NCBI GenBank assembly: GCA_947628155.1
Contig: CANQYQ010000008.1
Span: forward strand, 1-35,674
DNA length: 35,674 bases
From: an uncultured Clostridia bacterium
Lineage (GTDB): Bacteria; Bacillota; Clostridia; UBA1381
Reading direction: 5' to 3'
Positions 15,075-22,445 of the stretch are shown in pieces. The number at the start of each line of letters is the position of its first letter. The first letter of the stretch is position 1. A program made the position numbers and the translations under genes. The notes under the pieces are model-generated. The model did not search any database and was not told the origin of the DNA. It saw only the letters and a list, made by a program, of their open reading frames with translations.

Positions 15075-15563
15075 ATGAAAGCAAACGGAAGGGTAATTAA
15101 ATACGGGGACAACATTGACACCGACGTTATAATCCCCGCGAGATATTTAAACACAAGCGATCCGGCGGAACTGGCGTCGCACTGCATGGAGGATATCGAT
15201 AAGGATTTCGTAAAGAACCACACAGCCGGTGATATAATGGTCGGCGGCGCGAATTTCGGCTGCGGTTCATCGCGTGAGCATGCGCCGATCGCAATCAAGG
15301 CAAGCGGCATTTCATGCGTTATAGCAAAGGATTTCGCGAGAATTTTCTACAGGAACTCTATCAATATCGGTTTGCCTATCTTGGAATGCGCCGAGGCTTC
15401 GGCGGATATTGACGCCGGGGACGAGGTTGAGGTGGATTTTGATACCGGCGTTATTACGAATAAGACAAAGGACAAAACGTATCAGGCTGTCGCGTTCCCG
15501 CCGTTTATGCAGGAGATCATAAACAGCGGAGGATTGGTGGAATACATAAAGAAAGGCATGTAA
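15075..15563 (+). CDS. leuD: 3-isopropylmalate dehydratase small subunit
   Basis: Swivel-domain partner of LeuC, 162 aa. The signature [17 protein letters not shown] (about residues 56-72) contributes the substrate-binding loop, preceded by [16 protein letters not shown] near the N terminus. Length fits the short LeuD/HacB type that pairs with 419-aa LeuC. GAAAGGA precedes the ATG. The 70-nt gap from leuC carries a GC-rich hairpin module but no clear terminator, so cotranscription is expected. Confidence 0.95.
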   Translation: MKANGRVIKYGDNIDTDVIIPARYLNTSDPAELASHCMEDIDKDFVKNHTAGDIMVGGANFGCGSSREHAPIAIKASGISCVIAKDFARIFYRNSINIGLPILECAEASADIDAGDEVEVDFDTGVITNKTKDKTYQAVAFPPFMQEIINSGGLVEYIKKGM

Positions 15564-15595
15564 ATTTTCTATAAAAAATATTATTTCCGGCCTGT

Positions 15596-15610
15596 AGGGC
15601 GGACTGCCCT
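15596..15610. repeat. Second copy of the short GTAGGGCGGACTGCCC module
   Basis: AGGGC, 5 nt, GCCCT. TAGGGCGGACTGCCC shares its AGGGCGGACTGCCC core with the leuC-leuD spacer copy. The 100-nt leuD-leuB spacer otherwise shows only the leuB ribosome binding site. Confidence 0.55.
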
Positions 15611-15663
15611 CAGATCACCGCCGTAAAAAGAATAATTATATAAACTGAAAGGATACTTAAATT

Positions 15664-16749
15664 ATGGGAGAATATAATATAGCCGTGATCGAGGGCGATG
15701 GGATAGGCCCGGAGATCGTAAAAGCGGCCATAACCGTACTTGATAAAATCGGTGAAAAATATGGCCATGTGTTTAATTATACGCCCGCGCTTCTGGGCGG
15801 CTGTGCGATTGACGCGACGGGCGTTCCGCTGCCGGACGAGACAGTTGAAATATGCAAAAGATCCGACGCGGTATTAATGGGTTCGATAGGCGGCGACACG
15901 AACACATCGCCGTGGTATAAGCTTCCGGCCAATCTTCGCCCGGAGGCGGGACTTTTAGGCATAAGGAAGGCGCTCGGACTTTTCGCGAATTTGCGCCCGT
16001 GCCTTTTGTACCCGCAGCTTAGCGGCGCGTGTCCGCTGAAGGAGGAAATAAGCGCGAAGGGATTTGACATGCTTATCATGCGCGAATTAACGGGCGGACT
16101 GTATTTCGGAGCGAGAAAAACGGAGGAGATCGACGGACTTACAACAGCGGTCGATACGCTTATCTATAACGAAAACGAGATACGCCGCATCGCGGTTCAG
16201 GCGTTTGAGGTAGCGATGAAGCGCAGAAAGAAGGTCACGAGCGTGGACAAGGCGAACGTGCTCGATTCATCGCGCTTGTGGAGAAAAATCGTAAATGAAG
16301 TTTCGGCCGATTATCCCGAGGTCGAGGTTTCGCATATGCTCGTCGATAACGCGGCTATGCAGCTTGTTAAAGACCCGGCGCAGTTCGACGTAATGGTTAC
16401 GGAAAATATGTTCGGCGATATATTATCCGACGAGGCGTCGATGATAACAGGCTCAATTGGTATGCTCCCGTCCGCGAGTCTTAACGAGACAAAGCTCGGA
16501 CTTTACGAGCCGTCGGGCGGCAGCGCGCCCGATATCGCGGGAAAGGATATCGCCAACCCAATAGCGACGATTTTATCGGCGGCGATGCTGTTAAGATATT
16601 CGCTTGATTTAAAGGATGAGCCGGACGCGGTCGAGGCGGCGGTTTCAAAGGTGCTCGACGACGGATACCGAACCGGAGATATAATGTCCGACGGTATGAA
16701 GAAGGTCGGATGTACGGAAATGGCAAGGCTTATAGCGGAAAGAATATAA
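15664..16749 (+). CDS. leuB: 3-isopropylmalate dehydrogenase
   Basis: NAD-dependent oxidative decarboxylase of 3-isopropylmalate, 361 aa, cytosolic. Recognisable family segments are [13 protein letters not shown] at residues 7-19, [10 protein letters not shown] near 140-149, [16 protein letters not shown] for the catalytic lysine region, [15 protein letters not shown] for the metal-binding aspartates, and [18 protein letters not shown], the LeuB-type nucleotide-binding loop. AAAGGA precedes the ATG. It is third in leuC-leuD-leuB; leuA and the ilv genes are not in the window. It ends at a strong bidirectional terminator shared with ypeB. Confidence 0.96.
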   Translation: MGEYNIAVIEGDGIGPEIVKAAITVLDKIGEKYGHVFNYTPALLGGCAIDATGVPLPDETVEICKRSDAVLMGSIGGDTNTSPWYKLPANLRPEAGLLGIRKALGLFANLRPCLLYPQLSGACPLKEEISAKGFDMLIMRELTGGLYFGARKTEEIDGLTTAVDTLIYNENEIRRIAVQAFEVAMKRRKKVTSVDKANVLDSSRLWRKIVNEVSADYPEVEVSHMLVDNAAMQLVKDPAQFDVMVTENMFGDILSDEASMITGSIGMLPSASLNETKLGLYEPSGGSAPDIAGKDIANPIATILSAAMLLRYSLDLKDEPDAVEAAVSKVLDDGYRTGDIMSDGMKKVGCTEMARLIAERI

Positions 16750-16754
16750 GAAAA

Positions 16755-16790
16755 ACGCCTGACGCGTAATAATCAGCGTCAGGCGTTCCT
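16755..16790. terminator. Bidirectional terminator between leuB and ypeB
   Basis: ACGCCTGACGC (16755-16765) pairs perfectly with GCGTCAGGCGT (16776-16786). TTCCTTTTAATTT follows on the plus strand and TTTTTCTTAT on the minus strand, so it serves both convergent genes. Confidence 0.92.
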
Positions 16791-16796
16791 TTTAAT

Positions 16797-18152
16797 TTAC
16801 ACTGTCAGTATGCCGTCATCGGATTCGATAAGAAGGAATATCTCTTCCTCACGTCCGTTTGCGGCGTTTACGTATACGAGGAAATTTTTATTCATAAACG
16901 TGCCGTGAAATTCGTAGCACAAAACCTCCTGCATACTGTCCTTGGGAATGATCGCGAGTCCGGACGAGCTTACGTCGAGACGCGTGGAAACATATTGCCG
17001 CGCCTCCTCGGCTGTAAGCGCCGGAACGGTATCGGTGCGTTCGGTGTGGTTCATAAGATAGCCTTTTGCCTCAAACCCGGTAATTTCTCCGGTATCAAGA
17101 GCAACGCGTACCTTGACGAGGTCGCTGTAGCATACGATGCCGTCATTTGAATACGCAAAATTAATCGTTGCCGTGCCGCCTTTTTTTTCGTAATAGCTGC
17201 TCACCATATCGGGATATCCGCGCGCGGAAAGAAATTCGGCCGCCGCCTGTGTCGCGGAATCGATATCGTATTTTTCATCGCCGGTTTCGGTATTGTTGAG
17301 ATAATAGAGTATATAGCCGCCGTTTTTAGTGACGCTTATCGAAATATCGTTGTCGCCGTCGGTTTTTCGGAATGTATATGATTCTATCGCCGTATTTCCG
17401 GACAGACTTTCAAATTTCAAACCGCGCCCTTTAGGGCCTAAAAATTCCTCGGCCTTTCTTAGCGCCTCACTGCGCGTAATCTGCGGCGCGTCCTTGAGCA
17501 TAACGGATTCGCGGTTCTCGATGTGCTCCGAGAACGGGCCGTCATATATGAGCGCGGGGTAATCTCCAAATGACTTTTCCACGTTTTCAAGATCCGTTAA
17601 AATGTCGGAGCCTGCCGCCTGCGCCGCGTTATTATCGTTTACACTTGTGATTTCGGATAATTTGATATCTCCGGAATAGAGCTTGTCCTCAATATCGGCG
17701 AGCGTATCGCGCAAGGCCGCCGCGCGTTCATTTAAGGACGCGAGATTGTTGTATGCTTCCTCCGAAATTTCCGCGCCGTTTATCGCGTCCTGCGACAGTA
17801 CGTATGTGTAATCGCCGACCTGCGACAAAAATTTCGCGGTATTGTCAAGCTGCACATCCGAAGTGGGCAGCTGACCCAGACATGATTTTGCCTCGGCGGA
17901 CTGACGAAATATATCGGACGAAACAGCGGCAAGCTGCGCCGGAGATGACGCAAGCTGCGCCTTGGTCAGCTGCGTATCGATGTCGTCGATATATGACACG
18001 AGATCGTGGAACGCGCGGTTGTAGTTGTTCTCGACCGAATTTTCAAGTGCTTTTGCGCTGCGCTGCATAGCGGCGCCCCAGAAGAATACGATCAACAGCG
18101 CCGCGCCGAGGATCGAATACAGCCATATATTTATACTTTTTGATTTTTCCAT
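16797..18152 (-). CDS. ypeB: Spore germination protein YpeB
   Basis: Partner protein needed for stable deposition and control of the cortex-lytic enzyme SleB in spores. It has 451 aa with an N-terminal membrane anchor (about residues 9-27, IWLYSILGAALLIVFFWGAA), a coiled-coil-like N-domain, and a C-terminal region with three PepSY-like repeats (around 225-445; the segment TRSEALRKAEEFL is typical). AAGGAGG precedes the ATG, 11 nt behind the sleB stop. Length is the family norm. The sleB-ypeB order is the conserved spore-former arrangement; forespore expression is expected, but I could not identify a sigma-G promoter. Confidence 0.93.
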   Translation of the reverse strand: MEKSKSINIWLYSILGAALLIVFFWGAAMQRSAKALENSVENNYNRAFHDLVSYIDDIDTQLTKAQLASSPAQLAAVSSDIFRQSAEAKSCLGQLPTSDVQLDNTAKFLSQVGDYTYVLSQDAINGAEISEEAYNNLASLNERAAALRDTLADIEDKLYSGDIKLSEITSVNDNNAAQAAGSDILTDLENVEKSFGDYPALIYDGPFSEHIENRESVMLKDAPQITRSEALRKAEEFLGPKGRGLKFESLSGNTAIESYTFRKTDGDNDISISVTKNGGYILYYLNNTETGDEKYDIDSATQAAAEFLSARGYPDMVSSYYEKKGGTATINFAYSNDGIVCYSDLVKVRVALDTGEITGFEAKGYLMNHTERTDTVPALTAEEARQYVSTRLDVSSSGLAIIPKDSMQEVLCYEFHGTFMNKNFLVYVNAANGREEEIFLLIESDDGILTV

Positions 18153-18163
18153 TATTTACCTCC

Positions 18164-18619
18164 TTACGCGCAGAAGCGATGCTTGCCGATTTTCACGATA
18201 AGCGGACGCGACCATATCCATTTGCTTGTCGCCGTATCGGGATTGAAATAATAAATTGCGCCGTAGGACGGGTCCCAGCCGTTTAAAGCGTCCTGACACG
18301 CCTTATACACAGTGGAATTGGGGTCGATCGGCACATTGATCTGACCGTCGGACACGGCGGTGAAGGCGCCGGGCTGATAGATTACGCCCGAAATGGTGTT
18401 CGGGAACGAGGAATGGTTTACGCGGTTCAAAATTACCGCCGCGACAGCGACCTGTCCCTCGTACGGCTCGCCGCGCGCTTCGCCGTTAACGGCGCGCGCC
18501 AAAAGCTGTACATCATCCGAATATGACGCGGCGCGCGCGTTATCGCGCAGATTGTACGCCGCGAGTATCGCGGTGATCACCGCTATGCCCGATAAAATTA
18601 CAGGTATGATTTTTTTCAT
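18164..18619 (-). CDS. sleB: SleB/CwlJ-type cortex-lytic cell wall hydrolase
   Basis: Hydrolyses cortex peptidoglycan during germination. It has 151 aa: an N-terminal signal or anchor segment (residues 5-22) then a single Hydrolase_2 domain with LARAVNGEARGEPYEGQVA, where Glu47 corresponds to the catalytic glutamate, and the NRV and YYFNPDTATS segments further on. It lacks the N-terminal peptidoglycan-binding domain of Bacillus SleB, so it is domain-wise closer to CwlJ; pairing with ypeB supports the SleB role. AGGAGG precedes the ATG. It is the first gene of a two-gene unit. Confidence 0.9.
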   Translation of the reverse strand: MKKIIPVILSGIAVITAILAAYNLRDNARAASYSDDVQLLARAVNGEARGEPYEGQVAVAAVILNRVNHSSFPNTISGVIYQPGAFTAVSDGQINVPIDPNSTVYKACQDALNGWDPSYGAIYYFNPDTATSKWIWSRPLIVKIGKHRFCA

Positions 18620-18830
18620 ATTTTACCCTCCTGACCTGCTGTAGTATTATTATATTTCCCAAAATATTAAATTTGAAACATATTTAAGACAGCGTAAATA
18701 CACACAATTTGCGAACCGGAAATTAAAAAGGGAGGGAATATACCAAGCTAAAATATCGTCAGAAAGCGAAAAACGGCGCATCGCGTTATATTTACGGTGT
18801 TTATTATAATACCGAGATGATAAATTACAC

Positions 18831-18869
18831 AAAAAAATCCTCAATTTCACGAGTGAAGCTAAGGATTTT
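18831..18869 (-). terminator. Terminator of the beta-glucuronidase gene
   Basis: On the minus strand AAAATCCT, inner stem TTCAC/GTGAA, AGGATTTTTTT: a hairpin ending in seven T residues about 40 nt past the stop codon. The remaining 18620-18830 stretch shows no gene. Confidence 0.85.
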
Positions 18870-18908
18870 GATGTCAATAAACGTGTATTTTTTTGCGTTA
18901 TCATCTGC

Positions 18909-20651
18909 TTATTCGCCTGGGATTTTAAACGCGCCGCCTCCGCCGCGGCAAAACAAGCCGTCATCAGATTCGCCGAGCCATTCTCGGCGGAGGATGAACG
19001 CCGCCTGTTTGGGCGCGCGCTCTCTTGTAAACACGCCCTTTTTATTTCCCATTACTCTGCCCGGACTTTGCTCGGTTGAAAAATCGGCAAAATTCCATAC
19101 GTGCATGCCCGCGACGGCCGGATGCCGTTTAATAAGACGTATGTAGGAGCGCAGGAAGTTCGCTTGAAATTCCTCGCTGAATTGCAGCATAAACGTTGAA
19201 TGAAGGCCCGCTATCGTGTCCGCGCCAAATTCGGTCACAATAAGGGGCGCGGTATAAACGCGTTCAAAATCGCGCAGGCAATCGTCCATTTGCTTTACCG
19301 CCGCGTCAATATTGCCGGGAGCCGCGCTGCCGGGCCAGTTTTCATAAGGGTACCAACCGTAATAGCGGTTTAAGCCTATTATGTCAACATATTGGTAAAT
19401 ATTGTCCTCGTCGGGTTTTGTCCACGCGACGTATGTAAGCGGCCGGGTATCTAACTGCCGCGCCGCGTCTATCACCGGCAGAAAAAATTTCTTCGACGCC
19501 GCGTCGGCCGTGTCGCATTCGTTGCCGATGCTGTATGAAATCACACACGGATGGTTTTTATCCCTGTCGATAAGCCGTTTCATATATTCCACGGCCTTTT
19601 CGCAGGTTTTCGGGTCGTTGAACTGCGTCCCGTCCATGCCCGCGAACGGGGCTTCATCAATTACAAGGAATCCCTCGCGGTCAGCCAAATCAAGCAGCTC
19701 CTCACTGTAGGGGTAATGGCTCGTCCTGAAGGAATTTGCGCCTGTCCATTTCATTAGGTCAAAGTCGCGGACGTTAAGCGCATAGGATAATCCCTTGCCC
19801 AAAACACAGAAATCCTCGTGCTTGTCAAAGCCTTTTAAATATACTGGTTTGCCGTTAAGGAGTATTTGTCTCCCCGACACGGCTATATCCCTAAAACCCG
19901 TTTTAAGCTTATAGCTATCCGCTGCACGGCCGTTATCGAAAAGGGTTATATTTACCGGGTAAAGCGCCGGATTTTCCAAAGACCAGCGTTCGTAATTTTG
20001 CAGCCGAAGCTCTCCGGTATAGCAGCCGCCGTTTTTGCTGAGCGCACACGGCACATCGCCTATTTTTGCCGTCACCGCCGCGTCATTTCCTTCTCCCGAG
20101 GCGGTTACGCGTATTGATGCTTTGCCGTCAGCGCCGGCGCGTACTGCTATGTCGGTTATATGAGCCTTCGGAAGCGCGCATACAAATACATGACGGTCAA
20201 TGCCCGCGTATCCGTAGAAGTCGCAAATGCGTACAGGCTCTTCATTTAGCGGTTCGCCGTTTACCTTTACAACGAGCAGATTATCACCGGAACGCACCAG
20301 ATCCGATACGTCCCATTCAAACGGAAGGTACGGCGCGCGGTCCTCACCGGCGAAATGACCGTTTATAAATACCGCAGCGCCGTACTGCACGCTTGAAAAC
20401 CGCAAGACAACGCGCTCATTTATGTCGTTTTCGTTTAATGCGAACGACGTCTGGTACCATGCTATCCCGTGATAGTGGTAAAGCTCATTCGCCTGCTCAT
20501 TCCATGACGCGGGCACGGCTATCGTCCGGGTATTATCAATGCCTCGCGCCCAGCCGAGAGCTTCTCCCTCGGCCGTTGGATCCTTTTTAAATTCCCAGTA
20601 GCCGTCAAGCTTATACGCTCTGCGGTGCGCGTTGTTTTGCGGATATAACAT
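18909..20651 (-). CDS. uidA: Beta-glucuronidase, glycoside hydrolase family 2
   Basis: Cytosolic retaining glycosidase of 580 aa that removes glucuronic acid from conjugates. Domain order is the GH2 standard: sugar-binding jelly roll (about 10-160), immunoglobulin-like domain (165-255), TIM barrel (260-560). Glu378 in SIGNECD is the expected acid/base and Glu474 in VTEFGAD the nucleophile. NKKGVFTR (Asn536, Lys538) is the NxK motif that recognises the glucuronate carboxylate, with the same 62-residue spacing from the nucleophile as in E. coli. The active-site loop between DEAPF and the NECD segment is clearly shorter than the E. coli loop 1. No signal peptide. AGGAG precedes the ATG. No transporter or regulator gene adjoins it. 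Confidence 0.93.
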   Translation of the reverse strand: MLYPQNNAHRRAYKLDGYWEFKKDPTAEGEALGWARGIDNTRTIAVPASWNEQANELYHYHGIAWYQTSFALNENDINERVVLRFSSVQYGAAVFINGHFAGEDRAPYLPFEWDVSDLVRSGDNLLVVKVNGEPLNEEPVRICDFYGYAGIDRHVFVCALPKAHITDIAVRAGADGKASIRVTASGEGNDAAVTAKIGDVPCALSKNGGCYTGELRLQNYERWSLENPALYPVNITLFDNGRAADSYKLKTGFRDIAVSGRQILLNGKPVYLKGFDKHEDFCVLGKGLSYALNVRDFDLMKWTGANSFRTSHYPYSEELLDLADREGFLVIDEAPFAGMDGTQFNDPKTCEKAVEYMKRLIDRDKNHPCVISYSIGNECDTADAASKKFFLPVIDAARQLDTRPLTYVAWTKPDEDNIYQYVDIIGLNRYYGWYPYENWPGSAAPGNIDAAVKQMDDCLRDFERVYTAPLIVTEFGADTIAGLHSTFMLQFSEEFQANFLRSYIRLIKRHPAVAGMHVWNFADFSTEQSPGRVMGNKKGVFTRERAPKQAAFILRREWLGESDDGLFCRGGGGAFKIPGE

Positions 20652-20683
20652 TGCGATTTCTCCTATCGGTTATTTTTGAGGAC

Positions 20684-20733
20684 ATTGCCTTAATTATATC
20701 GTTATTGTACCATATTTTTATGTAAAAGGCAAT
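20684..20733. promoter_or_regulatory. Inverted repeat flanking the beta-glucuronidase promoter
   Basis: ATTGCCTT (20684-20691) and AAGGCAAT (20726-20733) are perfect complements about 42 bp centre to centre, one overlapping the -35 box and the other just past the likely transcription start. This could be a pair of repressor half sites or chance. Confidence 0.35.
20704..20732 (-). promoter_or_regulatory. Promoter of the beta-glucuronidase gene
   Basis: On the minus strand TTGCCT (20727-20732), 17 nt, TACAAT (20704-20709), about 52 nt upstream of the ATG. Confidence 0.65.
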
Positions 20734-20786
20734 ATATTTATTATCCCGCCGGATCCCGCCGGAGATGCGAAATTTCAATTATGTAC

Positions 20787-20815
20787 TTGAAAAATTGACG
20801 GCTTACTGATATAAT
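20787..20815 (+). promoter_or_regulatory. Promoter of the flavin reductase-like gene
   Basis: TTGAAA (20787-20792), 17 nt, TATAAT (20810-20815), 35 nt upstream of the chosen ATG. Confidence 0.78.
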
Positions 20816-20850
20816 GACGTTATAAATATAAAACGAAAGGGTTGATGATA

Positions 20851-21420
20851 ATGAAGAAGGATTTAGGATTGGTTCAGGCGGTATATCCCATGCCGGTGCT
20901 TATGGTCGCGGCGTATGATGAAAACGAGAAGGTCAACGTCATGAACGCCGCGTGGGGGCAGATATGCGATATGGATAAAATTATCCTGTTTATCGGCAAG
21001 GGCAAGAAAACATGGCTGAACATCAAGGAAAGCAAGGCGTTTACCGTGGCGCTCGCGGACGAGGCGCACATGGATGCGGCCGATTTCTTCGGCATTGCCT
21101 CCGGCAATAAAATCGATGATAAATTTGAGCGTACGGGGTACCACGCGGTAAAAAGCGACAAGGTCCACGCTCCTATCATCGATGAGTTCCCGGTCGTTAT
21201 GGAATGCGAGCTGCTTGAGTTTTTGCATACGGATCATGTTGACGGTATTGTCGGCAAAATAGTAAACGTCAAGGCGGAGGAAGCGGTTTTATCCGATAAC
21301 GGCAAGGTCGATCCGGCAAAGCTTCACGCGCTGATGTTCGACCAATTTCAAAACGGTTATTATGTCACCGGCGCAAAGGTCGGAAAGGCATGGAATGCCG
21401 GAATGGAGCTTATGAAATAA
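20851..21420 (+). CDS. Flavin reductase-like FMN-binding split-barrel protein
   Basis: Predicted FMN-binding protein of the flavin reductase-like family, 189 aa from the chosen ATG. The N terminus (LVQAVYPMPVLMVAAYDENEK) and NAAWGQICD fit the flavin-binding core of clostridial members often annotated flavoredoxin or flavin reductase. FGIASGNKIDDKFERTGYH follows in the family pattern. TTG (20842) and ATG (20845) are alternative in-frame starts; GAAAGGG is best spaced for 20851. It is divergent from the beta-glucuronidase gene. The electron donor and physiological partner are unknown. Confidence 0.85.
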   Translation: MKKDLGLVQAVYPMPVLMVAAYDENEKVNVMNAAWGQICDMDKIILFIGKGKKTWLNIKESKAFTVALADEAHMDAADFFGIASGNKIDDKFERTGYHAVKSDKVHAPIIDEFPVVMECELLEFLHTDHVDGIVGKIVNVKAEEAVLSDNGKVDPAKLHALMFDQFQNGYYVTGAKVGKAWNAGMELMK

Positions 21421-21526
21421 ACTGCGCCGATCAAAACCGGCGCCGTTAGAAAAGCGGCGTCGGTATATTGCTTAAAATTTAATATTTATTCCATATGAAA
21501 TGCGCACCTCGGAAGGAGATTTTGAG

Positions 21527-21937
21527 ATGATAAGCGTTCGATATTTAAACGATGACGACAAAAAATTCTGGTACAGCCTCGACCGCCATTTGCCGGAGGC
21601 GGAATTTGATAACAAGGTTCGCACCAAAACCGGCTATGTAATACTATCGGACGGCAATCCGGCCGGGCTGCTCAGATACAATTTATTTTGGGATAACACT
21701 CCGTTTTGCACAATGCTGTTTGTAGCGGAAAAATACCGCGGACGCGGCTTTGGAACACGGCTTATGGAGCATTGGGAAAATGATATGAGATCGCGGGGTT
21801 ATAATTTGCTGCTCACGTCAACGCAGTCAGATGAAACGGCGCAGCATTTTTATCGCAGGATAGGCTATACCGACTGCGGCTGCCTTTTATTGGATTCACA
21901 GGCGGCGGAAATTTTTTTGAGTAAAGCACTAAAGTGA
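21527..21937 (+). CDS. GNAT family N-acetyltransferase
   Basis: Predicted acetyl-CoA dependent N-acetyltransferase, 136 aa. The acetyl-CoA binding motif A is visible as VAEKYRGRGFGTRLMEHWE (about residues 70-88), and HFYRRIGYTDCG near 110-121 is the usual C-terminal motif B. The ORF track begins nine codons earlier, but GGAAGGAG directly before 21527 decides the start. Its substrate cannot be told. It is followed 33 nt later by the YjbR-like gene and may be cotranscribed. The 106-nt gap from the flavin reductase-like gene holds only a weak GC hairpin (GCGCCG/CGGCGC). Confidence 0.85.
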   Translation: MISVRYLNDDDKKFWYSLDRHLPEAEFDNKVRTKTGYVILSDGNPAGLLRYNLFWDNTPFCTMLFVAEKYRGRGFGTRLMEHWENDMRSRGYNLLLTSTQSDETAQHFYRRIGYTDCGCLLLDSQAAEIFLSKALK

Positions 21938-21970
21938 TTGAACGGAGGATCGGTTTGGCGAGGTATACGT

Positions 21971-22345
21971 ATGAACGAAATAAAAGAACAAATATTGAGG
22001 TACGCAAAGAAAACATATAAAACGATCCCGGACGCGCCGTTTTCGACCGCTCCGACATATTCGGTGCTGCGCCACGGCGGCACGCGCAAATGGTACGCGC
22101 TTTTTATGGACGTGCCGCGAAACAGGCTCGGCATGGACAGCGATGAGCGCGTGGATATTTTAAATGTCAAATGCGACCCGATATTATCGGGTTCGCTTCG
22201 CATGAATAAGGGATTTTTGCCGGCGTACCACATGCACCGCGAGAATTGGCTGACAATACTTCTCGACGGAACGGTCGGCGCGGAGGATATTTATCCGCTG
22301 CTCGATATGAGCTACGAGCTGACAAAGAAAAAGAGAAATAAATAA
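21971..22345 (+). CDS. MmcQ/YjbR family protein
   Basis: Small cytosolic protein of 124 aa with the CyaY-like fold of the MmcQ/YjbR family, often annotated as DNA-binding without firm evidence. Family features are the TYSVLRHGGTRKWYALFMDVP segment (first 20 residues are the match), LNVKCDP and the MNKGFLPAYHMHRENWLTI region. A TTG at 21938 would extend it by 11 codons, but ATG 21971 with GAGG upstream fits the family N terminus (MNEIKEQILRYAKK) better. It lies between the acetyltransferase and the restriction-like gene. Confidence 0.85.
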   Translation: MNEIKEQILRYAKKTYKTIPDAPFSTAPTYSVLRHGGTRKWYALFMDVPRNRLGMDSDERVDILNVKCDPILSGSLRMNKGFLPAYHMHRENWLTILLDGTVGAEDIYPLLDMSYELTKKKRNK

Positions 22346-22365
22346 GCGGATATTGCGGCGTTTTG

Positions 22366-22402
22366 CCGCCGCGCAAAGCGGGTATGCGCGGCGGCCGCTT
22401 TA
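22366..22402 (+). terminator. GC-rich hairpin after the YjbR-like gene
   Basis: GCCGCCGCGC (22366-22375), 10-nt loop, GCGCGGCGGC (22386-22395), then CGCTTTAATTT. The T tract is poor, so termination efficiency is uncertain. Confidence 0.6.
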
Positions 22403-22445
22403 ATTTGCTTGCATATAAAATTTTATTAGTAAGGGGAATATTATT

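Noticed and set aside
18620-18720. Sigma-G promoter for sleB-ypeB
   Set aside because: Expected biologically, but no convincing -35/-10 pair for sigma-G was visible; a TTTCAA-18-TATAAT sigma-A-like match is too weak to call.
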